Source: Leptobrachium leishanense
Taxonomy: Eukaryota; Chordata; Amphibia; Anura; Megophryidae
Direction: 5' to 3'
Length of the DNA: 64,000 nucleotides
Assembly (NCBI GenBank): GCA_009667805.1
Contig: CM019066.1
Coordinates: forward strand, 120,791,690-120,855,689
Numbering within the stretch: position 1 is the stretch's first letter; the number at the start of each line of letters is the position of its first letter. Position numbers and translations under genes: made by a program. The notes under the pieces were generated by a model. It did no database searches and was not told where the DNA came from. It saw nothing but the letters and a program-made list of their open reading frames with translations. Of the stretch, positions 10,960-21,552 are shown in pieces.

Positions 10960-11066
10960 GTCGGAGGGGAAGCGTGAGCTGCAAGTGAGATGTAGAGCCC
11001 GCAGTGAGCGGAGGCAGGAGGAGCCGTAGCATCTCCAGTGCAGGAGCGGCGGGCTCTGCTCCCGAG
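10960..11066 (+). other. SERPINI1: Putative noncoding exon 1 of SERPINI1
   Basis: A GC-rich segment ending in CCCGAG|GTAAGG, a strong donor at 11067, lies upstream of the exon 2 acceptor at 28816 with no better candidate between. Human SERPINI1 also has a noncoding first exon. The start is a guess; only the donor is supported by sequence. Confidence 0.5.
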
Positions 11067-11164
11067 GTAAGGAAGGGCACGGCCTGTCACAGGGGCAGCC
11101 ACCTGTCTGGTATGCGTGGCTGAACGAGGGTTGCGGTTATTGCAGGGGACAACAATCTTGACCC

Positions 11165-11250
11165 TACTGATGTCTTGGAACTACAACTCCCATGATGCTC
11201 AGTCAATCCAATCGATGGGTGAGCATCATGGGAGATGTAGTTCCAAAAGA
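11165..11250. mobile_element. Short palindromic MITE
   Basis: TTGGAACTACAACTCCCATG then ATGCTCA on the left is mirrored by TGAGCATCATGGGAG..TAGTTCCAA on the right. This ACTACAACTCCCATGATGC type is a common interspersed foldback in amphibian and fish genomes. Confidence 0.7.
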
Positions 11251-12184
11251 TTTGGAGGGCCACGGTTCCTGAGTCCTGGGGTATTGACATTATAACGGGT
11301 CCTTTCTGCTGTCTCCATAGCAATCACAGCGAGCTGCCATTGCAATACCCGTGCTGGCGGCCCCATGTGATGACATGTACAGTATGCTGCCTCCTCTGCA
11401 TGTATACAGCAGCGCCTGGATACATGGCTTCTGAAAACCCACCTGCAAGTTGGTGCTGAGCATGATGGGAGTTGTATTCTTCACATCACCTCCCTCCTGT
11501 TCATGGACAGGGATCTATCTGTATCAAGCAACTCCTTTTGTAATGTTTATTCACTACATGGTGAAATGTGTTCTGATGACAGTGTATCTGCTCTGGTTTT
11601 AAAAATGATGTCTTCGGCTTTCAAATAAGCCCTTGCTGCCTGACTGCAGCCTTCAGTCTCCTGACAGGGAAAGGGTTAATGTGGGGGTTTTATGATTTCC
11701 AAAGCATCAGGGCATGCAGCCGCACTGCACAAAAATGACCATAAACCGGGACCGAGCTGGGAGCTTGTCCAAAGAGCTTGCAATCTGAACAATAAGACGG
11801 GTCTTGCTGTGTAACATATCCATGGTGCTTGTTCATGTGGTTTCTGAGTTCTTCCAAAATCCATTCACTTTGTTAAAACGAGCACGTTCCTAATTTTCAT
11901 CACTTCTGTATTTTTTTCCCTTTTAGTGAGTTATTCCTGTTTAACGGAAGAGTCCGCAGACTTCTCCTCTCTGCCCTATTGACCAGCTGTAAATGGGGAA
12001 AATGCTCGCTTTACATGCGCAATGAGTTTATTGAAAGTTCGGAAAGCCGTAATATGCCTCTTTTAATGTCCATATCATTTTGATGTGATATACATGTATA
12101 CAGTATATACAATTAAACAGCACTACGGAACTTGTTAGCGCTTTCTGCAAACTTGTAACTGTAACAGGGTCACGACAAGTGTTA

Positions 12185-12455
12185 TATAATTTATTGCAAT
12201 TACTTATATAGCGGCAACGAATTCTGTGGCGCTGTACAAAGTGTACGACAACACAAACAAGAACAAAATTAAGATACTTGTTTCACACACAGAACAATAG
12301 AAAAACAGGACCCTGCTCAAAAGCTTACAATGTAAGAGGAGTGGGGTGACGCACAGGGTTGCGGGTAATAGCAATAGCATGAGTTAATGGGGGCTGTGTG
12401 AGAGATCAGGAAAGGTGCAATGGGGTCTTTATTATTTACCTATTAGCTCACTCCA
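12185..12455. repeat. Interspersed repeat of the GCGCTGTACA type, copy 1
   Basis: Contains TTATATAGCGGCAACGAATT, GGCGCTGTACAAAG, GACCCTGCTCAAAAGCTTAC and GAGGAGTGGGGTGAC in order. The same order recurs at 14900-15260. Class not assigned. Confidence 0.6.
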
Positions 12456-13053
12456 TAATCTAGGATAGGAAACAAATAATCGATAATGAGAATAGTTGTT
12501 GCTTTATTTTCATTGATCGCTCTGTATGCAGAACACACCGTTTGGAGCCTGAATGAGTTGAACATTAATAAATTCAGGTGCTGATTGCAGAGATGTGCCG
12601 CTGCTTTATTTTATATGATTTAGTTCTAGAGTTATGTCAGACACTTTGTTTTTTTATTTAGTTTACAACTGTAGCAGAACTACAGAAAAGATCCTGGGGT
12701 ACTGACACTGGATGGAGGAGCTGTACCACCAGTGTTTTCTCCTTACTTAGAGCTGGAGTCCTGTGCCCCCACCCCATCCTCTATATCAGTTGTCGAATGC
12801 AGCCATTCCTCACTTTGGTCCAGCCCCTTCCCCTAACCTCACTCCCACACTCTGTCTGGTCCCTTGACCAAACTTACTCTATCCGACCTCTGGTCCCTCC
12901 CCTTACTCAGATTGCTTATGAAGTTATTTTTACTTATTTATTTTCTTAACCTCCCTGGCGGTCTAATTATTTCAAAAATTTGTGTCTAAAAGCGTTTAAA
13001 TTTTTTTAGAAAAGAAATGTGTTTTTTATATATTAGGCCTGTGTTTTTTTTTT

Positions 13054-13253
13054 TTTTGAGACAGGATTTTACCAGGAAGGATACATTGAGATTTCTCTCG
13101 TTTTCAAGTATGTCCTGGGTGGCGAGTATGTACCGTTAGGTATCTTGCCCAAGGACACTTACTAGAGAGGTGCTCGTCGGGATCGAACCTGTGTCTCCAC
13201 AGGCTCTCTCCATGTAGAGCAGTGATGTTACATCTACTCCACCCAGCCGGCAC
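13054..13253 (-). mobile_element. tRNA-derived SINE with L2-like tail, copy 1
   Basis: Read on the minus strand: GTGCCGGCTGGGTGGAGTAG start, a pol III B-box GGTTCGATCCC (13179-13189), then a tail matching the local LINE 3' end (GAAATCTCAATGTATCCTTC, CCTGGTAAAATCC). Other copies at 16211 and 60197. Confidence 0.8.
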
Positions 13254-13418
13254 ATTCTGTAGGAATAACTCCCTGAAATCCGTGCAAGCAAGAGTCTAGT
13301 AAACACGCGCAGTCAGAGAAGGTTTGAAACACAAAATAAATAATTATCCCAAATAATCGCGATAAATTATATTCAATAATATAATCAAACCAAAAAAATG
13401 CCTCTTTCCTCTGGGTGC

Positions 13419-13738
13419 TGGGATTCCTGTCCAAATGTACACTCCTTTGCCAATGAAATATACAGGAAACGGGCGTACGAAAAAAAGAGAGTATTCTCTA
13501 AGTAGCTTTACAGAAATAAAAGGCAAATAAAAATAATTTCTAAAATTTAATAAGGCTTTGCAATAAAAGTTTCGCTGGTGGATCTGGGCAAGCACCAGCG
13601 ACACCTGTATTGCAAAGCCTTATTACATTTTAGAAATTATTTTTATTTGCCTTTTATTTCTGTAAATCTGCTTAGAGAATAAATACTCTATTTCATTGGC
13701 AAAGGAGTGTACATCTGAACAAGAATCCCAGCACCCAA
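13419..13738. repeat. Long inverted repeat, ~140-bp arms
   Basis: Left arm begins TGGGTGCTGGGATTC and right arm ends GAATCCCAGCACCCA; the arms remain nearly complementary through TACACTCCTTTGCCAATGAA and AAATAAAAATAATTTCTAAA. The loop (about 13570-13597) has a second small palindrome, CGCTGGTG..CACCAGCG. Confidence 0.9.
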
Positions 13739-14899
13739 AAAGTTTATTTTACAGTATTTTTACAAGATTTTTTTTTTATTTATTTATTTTTTTACAGTTT
13801 TTCAAATTTGCCACCTGGTCCCGCCCCCTGCGTCGTGGGACTCGCAGGGAGCGGAACCAGGAATCCAAAGTCGCCGGTTGCCACGCTCACACTGCGGAGT
13901 CGACGAGGGAGCGAAGGATGCGGTGAGTATGCATCCAGCCAGAGTGTGGCTCCGGGTTACCGATCGCGGTAGCGAAATTTAACCCTGAGAAACACTCGGG
14001 AATACTGCCAGGCAGGTTAAAGAACAAAGTGGTCAGGCAGCATGAAGCACCCCCCCCTCCCCCGCTATCATTGTTGACATCACCATGGCTATCTGAGCAC
14101 TCGTAGCAGCATTTGTTTGGGGAGAAAGTAGACATGGGCACCAATCCATCACTGAACAGGTGCTCTCGTAGCTTGTGTGTAAAAAGCATGCAAGCTACGT
14201 GAGATGCACCGTTTACGTTTCTATGTATGAAAGTTACATACACTGTGCAAATTGCTTAAAGGAACATGCATGCTTTGCTAGTGTGCTTTTAAAAACGTGC
14301 AATGCCTTTTGAATGAGTCAGTAGTGTCATTCGCCAGGCATAAAAAACAAGTAAATATGATTTTTTTTTTTTCATATGTAGCTGCTTCTCTTTCTTGAAG
14401 TTTTCCACGCCCTCCTCGGGCGGTATGGTAAGGTAACCAATCAATGCCTGTACCTAGGGAGAGCTAAAAAATGCACTGAGCATGTGTGTCTGACTTGCTC
14501 CTCCTCCCTCCTGTACTGTGAGCTGAGGGGAGGGCGGGGCTGACCTTTCACCCCCAGCTACTGCAGACACCGGGAAGGAAAGAAATCCATACACACAGGG
14601 AGAAAAAGAAACAGCAGCGAGAGGGACAACAAGGAAAAGCACAGAAAAGAGAGACAGCAAATAAGGCAAGAAAAGCGAAAGAAAAAGGTGCAGTGAGAGC
14701 GTGCATAGACAGCACAAGAAAGAGCGAGACGGAGTGACTGGGTGTTTGAGTGAGACCGTATATATGTAAATCTTGAAAGCGCGCAAGTGAGCGTGTCAGT
14801 GGGTGAGTGAGTGTGTTTTGCTTTCACAGTTGCAGAGATGCTAATATTCAGCTCCTCGGTTTCCCCAGTCTGAGGTCCTGAGCTGCACAGCTTGTGTTA

Positions 14900-15260
14900 G
14901 TTCAGACAGTTACATGTATTTATAAAGTGCTACAAGATCCATAGCGCTGTACAATGGGAGAGGCAGAATATCAAATGTCCATACAAGTTAAACTCACAGA
15001 ACAGTAGGAGAGAGGACCCTGCCCAAGAGTTTACACTCTAAGAGGAGAGGGGTGACACACTAGGAGCCATATTACATACTTGGTGCTAACTTAACCAGAG
15101 CTGGTGTAAACTTAAAACCTCCATAGGCTATAATGGCTCTGGGACGTTTACAACAGCTCTGGTTAAGTTAGCACCAACTATGTAATAGGGCCCTATGTGA
15201 GGGTAATAGCTGAGTATGTGAAGTAGTGGGTGCATGGGGGCTGTGGGCAAGATGGAGCAA
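14900..15260. repeat. GCGCTGTACA-type repeat, copy 2, split by a MITE
   Basis: Shares AGCGCTGTACAATGGGAGAG, GACCCTGCCCAAGAGTTTAC and GAGGGGTGACACAC with copy 1, then resumes GTGAGGGTAATAGCTGAG after the 131-bp insert at 15063-15193. Confidence 0.6.
15063..15193. mobile_element. 131-bp palindromic MITE, copy 1
   Basis: Left TATTACATACTTGGTGCTAA is mirrored by TTAGCACCAACTATGTAATA on the right. The copy at 36910-37040 has the same length and the same inner TAACTTAACC/ATGGCTCTGGGA-type blocks. Flanks CTA / TAT hint at a three-base duplication. Confidence 0.8.
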
Positions 15261-15579
15261 GAAATGTAGTTCATGTGAAGCTTTGATTGGTGCAATAGTG
15301 GGTGGAGTAGTCGGCGGGGAGGAGGCGGGGAATATTCAGGAAGTATGAGCTGAAGAAACACCCCTAGCTGAGGGGCGTGGCCAGAGAAGATGAAATGACA
15401 GAATTTAAAGCCAGAAAATAAAAAAAAATTACACATTTTTAAAACCTTTGATTCATTCTAGTTTGTCTATAGGTATAAAAGTGTTTAAATGTCAATTTAA
15501 AAAACTTTTTTCTAGAAATGCATATCCCTTTAAGGAAAAAAGAGGGGTTATTTCTTACATAGTGTTCTTTTAACTTTAA

Positions 15580-15731
15580 CCCGTTGCTGGGCGTACTATG
15601 CAGTCTTTGTGGCGGGTGGACCTTGAAGCCGCGGGGCATACTAGTACGTCCTGTTGACTTCAATGGGCCACCTTATCTCCGCCTAGCAGTCAGTAGCTGC
15701 GGGACGGCCTGCACTCAAAGGGAGCAAAGGG
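15580..15731. mobile_element. 152-bp TTAA-flanked MITE
   Basis: TTAA at 15576-15579 and 15732-15735; ends CCCGTTGCTGGG and, inverted, CCCTTTGCTCCC. A second TTAA junction of this type is at 19215-19218, followed by the same 60-bp flank (see findings). Confidence 0.6.
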
Positions 15732-15948
15732 TTAACCTTTCCAGACGTCCTGGATAGATCTTTGGACGATTTTAAGTGTTAGACACTGCTGTGCCCTTTG
15801 GAGGGAAAAACACACTCTAAAGCGCAAACCGTTACCTATATGGTAGGGTACTTGTGTATGCTGCTGATCTCACTTTGTGAAAAATTTCTTAAAACTGGAT
15901 AGCATATAACATATGTGGTGATATGTATGTATGTATATGTATGTGTGT

Positions 15949-16079
15949 TAGGTCCAGAACTATTGGGACATTGACACCATTCTAACATCTTTGGCTCTAT
16001 ACACCACCACAATGGAGTCGGAATGAAACAAACACAATGTGCTTTAACTGCAGACTGTCAGCTTTAATTTGAGGGTATA
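15949..16079 (+). mobile_element. Isolated Tc1 left end
   Basis: TTAGGTCCAGAACTATTGGG and the following CTCTATACACCACCACAATG and CTTTAATTTGAGGGTATAC match the left end of the full Tc1 element at 16533. It stops abruptly at 16079, where the duplicated block begins. Confidence 0.8.
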
Positions 16080-16532
16080 CATTCACTTTGTTTTCATTGT
16101 AAAATGTTGCAGGAACCCTGACAAAGCAGCACATTTCACCATTTATTTATTTTGAATACAGGTTCCTTACGGACCAGGATCCCCTCTACCTCATGTTTCT
16201 ACATCCTGCCCTAATTTATTGCAATGCACCTTTTTTTGAGAAAGGATTTTACCAGGAAGGATACATTGAGATTTCTCTCGTTTTCAAGTATGTCCTGGGT
16301 GGCAAGTATGTGCCGTTAGGTGTCTTGCACAAGGACACTTACTGGAGAGGTGCAGGATCGAAACTGTGTCTCCTCAGTCTTTCTCCACGGTTACAGAGCA
16401 GTGATGTTACCTCTACTCCACCCATCCGGCACCTTGCACCACACTGTGGAATATGTTGTCTCAATACAACATATATGAGTAATAAAGTCACTTGAATGGT
16501 TTATTACACAATAGTACAACTACCTCTATATA
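16080..16532. repeat. Duplicated block upstream of Tc1, copy 1
   Basis: Nearly identical to 60049-60498: both contain TTGCAGGAACCCTGACAAAG, the same SINE, and CAACATATATGAGTAATAAA directly before the Tc1 left end. Part of a composite about 2.1 kb long present twice. Confidence 0.85.
16211..16432 (-). mobile_element. tRNA-derived SINE with L2-like tail, copy 2
   Basis: Same order as the SINE at 13054 on the minus strand: GGTGGAGTAGAGGTAACATC head, B-box region mutated (GTTTCGATCC), then the LINE-like tail ending at the T-run at about 16211. Confidence 0.8.
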
Positions 16533-18175
16533 CAGTCAGGTCCAGAAATATTGGGACATCGACACAATTCTAACATCTTTGGCTCTATACACCACCACAA
16601 TGGAGTTGCAATGAAACAAACACAATGTGCTTTAACAGCAGACTGACAGCTTTAATTTGAGGGTATGTACATCCAACTCAGGTGAACGGTGTAGGACTTA
16701 CAGCAGTTTGCAGATGTGCTTCCCACTTGTTAAGGGACCAAAAGTAATGGGACAATTGGCTTCTCAGCTGTTCCATGGCCAGGTGTGTGATATTCCCTCA
16801 TTACCCCAATTACAATGTGCAGATAAAAGGCCCAGAGTTCATTTCAAGTGTGCTATTTGCATTTGGAATCTGTTGCTGTCAACTCTCAAGATGAGATCCA
16901 AAGAGCTGTCACTATCAGTGAAGCAAGCCATCATTAGGCTGAAGAAACAAAACAAACGAATCAGAGAGATGGCAAGAACATTAGGCGTGGCCAAAACAAC
17001 TGTTTGGAACATTCTCAAAAAGAAGGAACGCACCGGTGAGCTCAGCAACACCAAAAGACCCGGGCGACCACGGAAAACAACTCTGGATGAATGAAGAAGT
17101 CTTTCCCTGGTGAAGAAAACACCCTTCACAACAGTTGGCCAGATCAAGAACACTCTCCAGGAGGTAGGTGTATGTGTGTCAAAGTCAAAAATCAAGAGAA
17201 GACTTCACCAGAGTGAATACAGAGGGTTCAACACAAGATGTAAACCATTGGTGAGCCTCAAGAGCAGGAAGGCCAGATTAGAGTTTGCCAAACAACACCT
17301 AACAAAGCCTTCACAGTTCTGGAACAAGATCCTATGGACAGATGAGACCAAGATCAACTTGTACCAGAGTGATAGGAAGAGAAGAGTATGGAGAAGGAAA
17401 GGAACTGCTCATAATCCTAAGCATACCACCTCATCAGTGAAGCATGGTGGTGGTAGTGTCATGTCATGGGCATGTATGGCTGCCAATGGAACTGGTTCTC
17501 TTGTATTTATTGATGATGTGACTGCTGACAAAAGCAGCAGGATGAATTCTGAAGTGTTTCGGGCAATATTATCTGCTCACATTCAGCCAAATGCTGCAGA
17601 ACTCATTGGACGGCGCTCCACAGTGCAGATGGACAATGACCCAAAGCATACTGCAAAAGCAACCAAAGAGTTTTTGAAGGGCCAGAAGTGGAATGTTATG
17701 CAATGGCCAAGTCAATCACCTGACCTGAATCCCATTGAGCATGCATTTCACTTGCTGAAGACAAACCTGAAGGGAAAATGCCCCAAGAACAAGCAGGAAC
17801 TGAAGACAGTTGCAGTAGTGGCCTGGCAGAGCATCACCGGGGATGAAACCAAGCGTCTGGTGATGTCTACGTGTTCCAGACTTCAGGCTGTGATTGACTG
17901 CAAAGGATTTGCAACCAAGTATTAAGGGAAAGTTTGATTTATGATTATTATTCTGTCCCATTACTTTTGGTCCCTTAACAAGTGGGAGGCACATCTGCAA
18001 ACTGCTGTAAGTCCTACATCGTTCACCTGAGTTGGATGTACATACCCTCAAATTAAAGCTGTCAGTCTGCAGTTAAAGCACATTGTGTTTGTTTCATTCC
18101 AACTCCATTGTGGTGGTGTATAGAGCCAAAGATGTTAGAATTGTGTCGATGTCCCAATATTTCTGGACCTGACTG
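16533..18175 (+). mobile_element. Tc1-type transposon, copy 1
   Basis: Inverted ends CAGTCAGGTCCAGAAATATT / AATATTTCTGGACCTGACTG at TA sites (16531-16532, 18176-18177). Terminal inverted repeats extend over 150 bp, including GTGTAGGACTTACAGCAGTT. 1643 bp. A sister copy is at 60499-62113. Confidence 0.95.
16891..17925 (+). pseudogene. Tc1-type transposase with a single in-frame stop
   Basis: One continuous frame from ATG 16891 to TAA 17925 (345 codons with stops), broken by a single TGA at 17092-17094. The sister copy has CGA (Arg) there, so a CpG transition explains it. N-terminal helix-turn-helix (residues about 10-60: SVKQAIIRLKKQNKRIREMA), GRPRK linker, then the DDE domain: Asp in ILWTDETK, Asp in QMDNDPKH and Glu in LNPIEH. 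All three catalytic residues remain. Cut-and-paste transposase family; this copy cannot make full-length protein without readthrough. Confidence 0.92.
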
Positions 18176-18551
18176 TATGTGTGTGTATATATATATCTAT
18201 ATACTGTATATACAGCCAAAACGTATAGCAAATATTGCATAGAAATAGTCCAATGTGTATATAACGCAATCTATAACAGCGAAGGGTACTCAGTGTTCTA
18301 TTTTCAGAGCGAGTAAACCTTTTAACTCTTGTGGGTATAAATGTCCAAGTCTGGGTGTCTTTGGGGTCCGTTTATCTCAAAAAGAACCGAAACAGAAAAA
18401 TATAGTGCAGTATTGCCCTGATAATATAGGCCAGTGACTTAAAAATAAACATGGTATCCAACTTCCAATGATGGAGCCCTTCTATTGGCTCTGTAGGTGG
18501 CGCAGTCTGTCAGCTTAATAAGGAGTGACACCTCCTCTACTCTGGGTTGTC

Positions 18552-18793
18552 TATTCCCATGTCCCTCGATACAGAATGCACCGGTAAACATGTAACATAG
18601 TGACTATATTTCCTACATATTTATTTTCTGTGTTAATCTGTATATTTGTGTTGTTGTTTTTTAATATCTTGCTTTGTATCACTTTGAATTGTTACAGTAG
18701 GTACAGAAATACAATGTTCTTTAACCCAGGACATACTTGAAAACGAGAGAAATCTCAATGTATCCGTCCTGGTAAAATACTTTATAAATAAAT
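18552..18793 (+). mobile_element. L2-like LINE 3' end fragment
   Basis: Matches 6225-6447 from ACAGAATGCACCGGTAAACA through CAGGACATACTTGAAAACGA to the A/T-rich tail ending AAATAAATAAATGG. Severely 5' truncated. Confidence 0.85.
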
Positions 18794-20999
18794 AAATGGT
18801 GACATTCTCATAATGCAATATGTTAATGCATCCTCTATTGGACTGTGTAGTCCCAAACCACAAATTGTTGCTCACCTGGTCTAGAGCCCTGGTAATCGGC
18901 TCTAGTATGAAGTTCCTTGGCATGCTCTTTAAGGGGGTTGCCTTCCCTTCCTTCCGGTGTCGTCATGGGTAGTATGGGTCCAGTGGTGGTGATGATACAC
19001 CTATATTTTGGTGCTGGAGAAGTGATGGCCCTGCAGCGTGTTTGCGCACACAGGCTTTCTGTGCCTGGCTGCCCGTCTCCTCCATCCCTCTGTGGCCAGA
19101 CAGCCTGGACTTCCTAAGCGGGGCAGGGGAGGGGCCCAACGCAGTGGCCAGCAAGCTTACGCTCTGCCAGCGGTAACTCCGCCCACCCGTCACAACGCGC
19201 CCAGCAGCAAAGGGTTAACCTTTCCAGACGTCCTGGATAGATCTTTGGCTGATTTTAAGTGTTAGAACTGCTGTGCACATATTTCTATGTCCTTTGTGAG
19301 TGCATTTTACTGATACTTTTTTAAATAAAAAAATAAAAAAACTTGCATGGTCTGTACCAGATTGTATCATGTATTTGTTTTCCAGGTTGATATATTCCAC
19401 ATTTCTTTTTTCATACTTTAACCCCATAGTGACCAGGCTTTTTTTTTTTCTCACCATTGTCAGACCGAAAGTACCCACTGCTGTTTTTACATTTCTACGC
19501 TGTTTGTGTTTAACTCTAATTTTCCTCTTACTGGTTTATGGAACCCACACCTATTATTATATACGGTTTTTGTCACCATTAAATGGAATTTCTAAAGAGA
19601 CCATTATTTTCATCATCTTGTATAATTTGCTATAAAAAACAATTCATTATATATTGCATGATCAGGCCTTTCCATTGATACCAAACATGACCCTGTAGCT
19701 GCCATGAATTGGGAGATACGGGTGTCCAACAGACCCCGCTATCTCCACTTGGCAGCTTGGGGGTTAATTAGCCAACTGACATTATCGCACATATGACGAC
19801 ATCAGTGGGCTGGGTGACCCTGGAGGCTTGGCTGATATCCGAATGTCAGCCGCCTCTGGGAGCGGATGTGATCCAGTACCTAAGGAGATAAAGACAGACT
19901 CTGCCCTTTCCAGTGGTGTCTCTCTTTTATTTTTAATTTATTCGATGAATCTATTAATCGAAAAAACTATTGATTAATGAAAATAATCTATTATTTAAAA
20001 TTGGTAAAATCTCCACCTTGTGTCATTTTACCTTCTTGTAATCCCACAGGAAGTTGTGTGTTCTCTAATATTTAATATTCTGTTTTTTTGGAACACCATT
20101 CATGTTATTTCCTGATCATGTGCTTGTGTGGAGCAGGTTTTTGTTTATATGTGAAATAACCATGTCACTCAGTACATTAAAGGCCAACGTTTCTGAGCCA
20201 GAGAAAGGGCTGAGTCAAAGGGGTTTTGGGCAGTTTGTGTTGCTGCTCGTCAAGTCTTCGCATTTGTGTGATTAATGAAATATATTTAGCGTTCTTATCA
20301 TAGTGTGATGTGTGGCGCTGGAACGGATGCTGCTGCTCTTTTAAGATCTAAAAGCATCAGAAAAATGTCACGCTCAGTCAGTAGCTGATGAGGCCCCGCT
20401 CAATAAACCTTATGTTTTCAGGGATCTCAAACTCTGTCGCCTCAGATATTGTGGGCCTACAATTTCTTGCCCAGCTACTGCATTAACAAAAAATTGGGAA
20501 CCGGGAACAAGAGTATGAATCTCTAGCTTGGGTTTTTGAATTTTATCAGTGAGACTTAACCAAATTCATATTCCTGCTTAAAGGGATTTTCTCTGAAAAA
20601 TAAACTTCCCTTGTTTACACTTAAAAAATAATTAGGCAGAGGTTGTCAGCAGCCTCTGGCCATTTATTTATTTTACTTTGGGTGCTTTTACTCAAGTTTT
20701 TTGCCCCTTGCTGAGCACAGCCCCTCCTCTAAAGCTCAGGGACGTCTGACTCTGGAAGTCTCCTGAAGCTATACTATGCGCCGCTACGGACATGCACACT
20801 TTATGTACAGGTTCCATAGTGCTTGCGCAGGAAGATGGACTGGAGCTGCATGCATGCACAGATCCGATCCATCGGCTGCCTCTGAGATCGCTCCCTGCTT
20901 CCATCGGTCTCTGAGATGATGAAGTTGGCACGCTCTGCATGCTAACATCACTAGTGACCAATCTGGTTACCGGCCGTCGCGAAATAAAAAAAAATAAAT

Positions 21000-21164
21000 C
21001 TTGACTATCACTATCTATCCTGCCGATAGAGCATTCGGACAGCCGCCCCAGCCCCTCGGATGCTGGCTTCCGGTATCAGAGGAAATATCGGGGGTACTGC
21101 ACGAGTACCAAGTACTCCTGCAGTACCCGGTAACGGCACCGATACTAGTATCGGTGCAACCCTA
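21000..21164 (-). mobile_element. hAT-element end fragment
   Basis: Reads on the minus strand TAGGGTTGCACCGATACTAG, then GTACTGCAGGAGTACTTGGT and GCATCCGAGGGGC, matching 26764-26890. Truncated near 21000. Confidence 0.75.
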
Positions 21165-21224
21165 AAGATGAATATTGGATGGCTCTGCGCACCCCGTGGA
21201 GAGCCGCTCGTCGGGCCCTGGCTT

Positions 21225-21552
21225 TTTTTTTCCCCCACTCAATTCGTCTGCGGTGTTGGCTTTTTCCAGCGGCTGCTCTGCGCTGTGATCGGCGGCTGCT
21301 CGGGTTTCTCCGGCGTGTTCGGCGGGGTTAATCCAGATATTTTTGTGGGTTTCGATGCGCGTTCGCCGGGTTTTGCGGTGAGTGTTCGGCAGGTTTACGG
21401 AGGCTTCCCTGCACTACGACAGCCCTGTGGTGCTTGCTGAATACACAGCAGGGTCGCTGAAATGGGATCGCCAAATCGCACCGAATTGAAGAGAACGAAA
21501 AGTCACCGAAAGTGCGGTGACTTTTCGATTCTCTTTGAATAACCCTGTATGT
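21225..21552 (-). mobile_element. Harbinger-like element with subterminal hairpin, truncated
   Basis: On the minus strand begins CAGGGTTATTCAAAGAGAAT followed by the hairpin GAAAAGTCACCG..CGGTGACTTTTC, then runs parallel to 63075-63400 (GATCCCATTTCGGCGACCCT-type). The right half is missing. Confidence 0.75.

Larger units (their letters stand above)
10503..11066. promoter_or_regulatory. CpG-rich bidirectional promoter (PDCD10/SERPINI1)
   Basis: The only clearly CpG-rich, GC-rich stretch in the window that is not inside a repeat. It contains a perfect ETS-type site ACCGGAAGT (10574-10582), an ACTACCCTTCCCGGGATCC element resembling the ZNF143-type ACTAC..TTCCC motif (10770-10788), GC-box-like GGGCGTGG near 10663-10670 and an inverted CCAAT box (ATTGG, about 10931). 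No TATA box is seen. Splice donors point outwards on both strands at its edges. In human, SERPINI1 and PDCD10 lie head-to-head and share a promoter under 1 kb; this region matches that layout. Open frames through it are GC-driven artefacts. Confidence 0.7.
12950..14016. mobile_element. TTAA-flanked MITE with nested SINE and long hairpin
   Basis: Ends CCTCCCTGGCGGT and ACTGCCAGGCAGG are inverted and flanked by TTAA (12946-12949, 14017-14020), as in piggyBac-type elements. A SINE lies at 13054-13253 and a long foldback at 13419-13738. No transposase frame. Confidence 0.8.

Noticed and set aside
10671..11102. 143-residue minus-strand frame over the CpG-rich block
   Set aside because: High GC lowers stop frequency; it overlaps the promoter and first exons and has no recognisable domain.
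20390..20420. Hammerhead ribozyme core (CTGATGA)
   Set aside because: CTGATGAGG is present but no GAAA follows a stem at the right distance.
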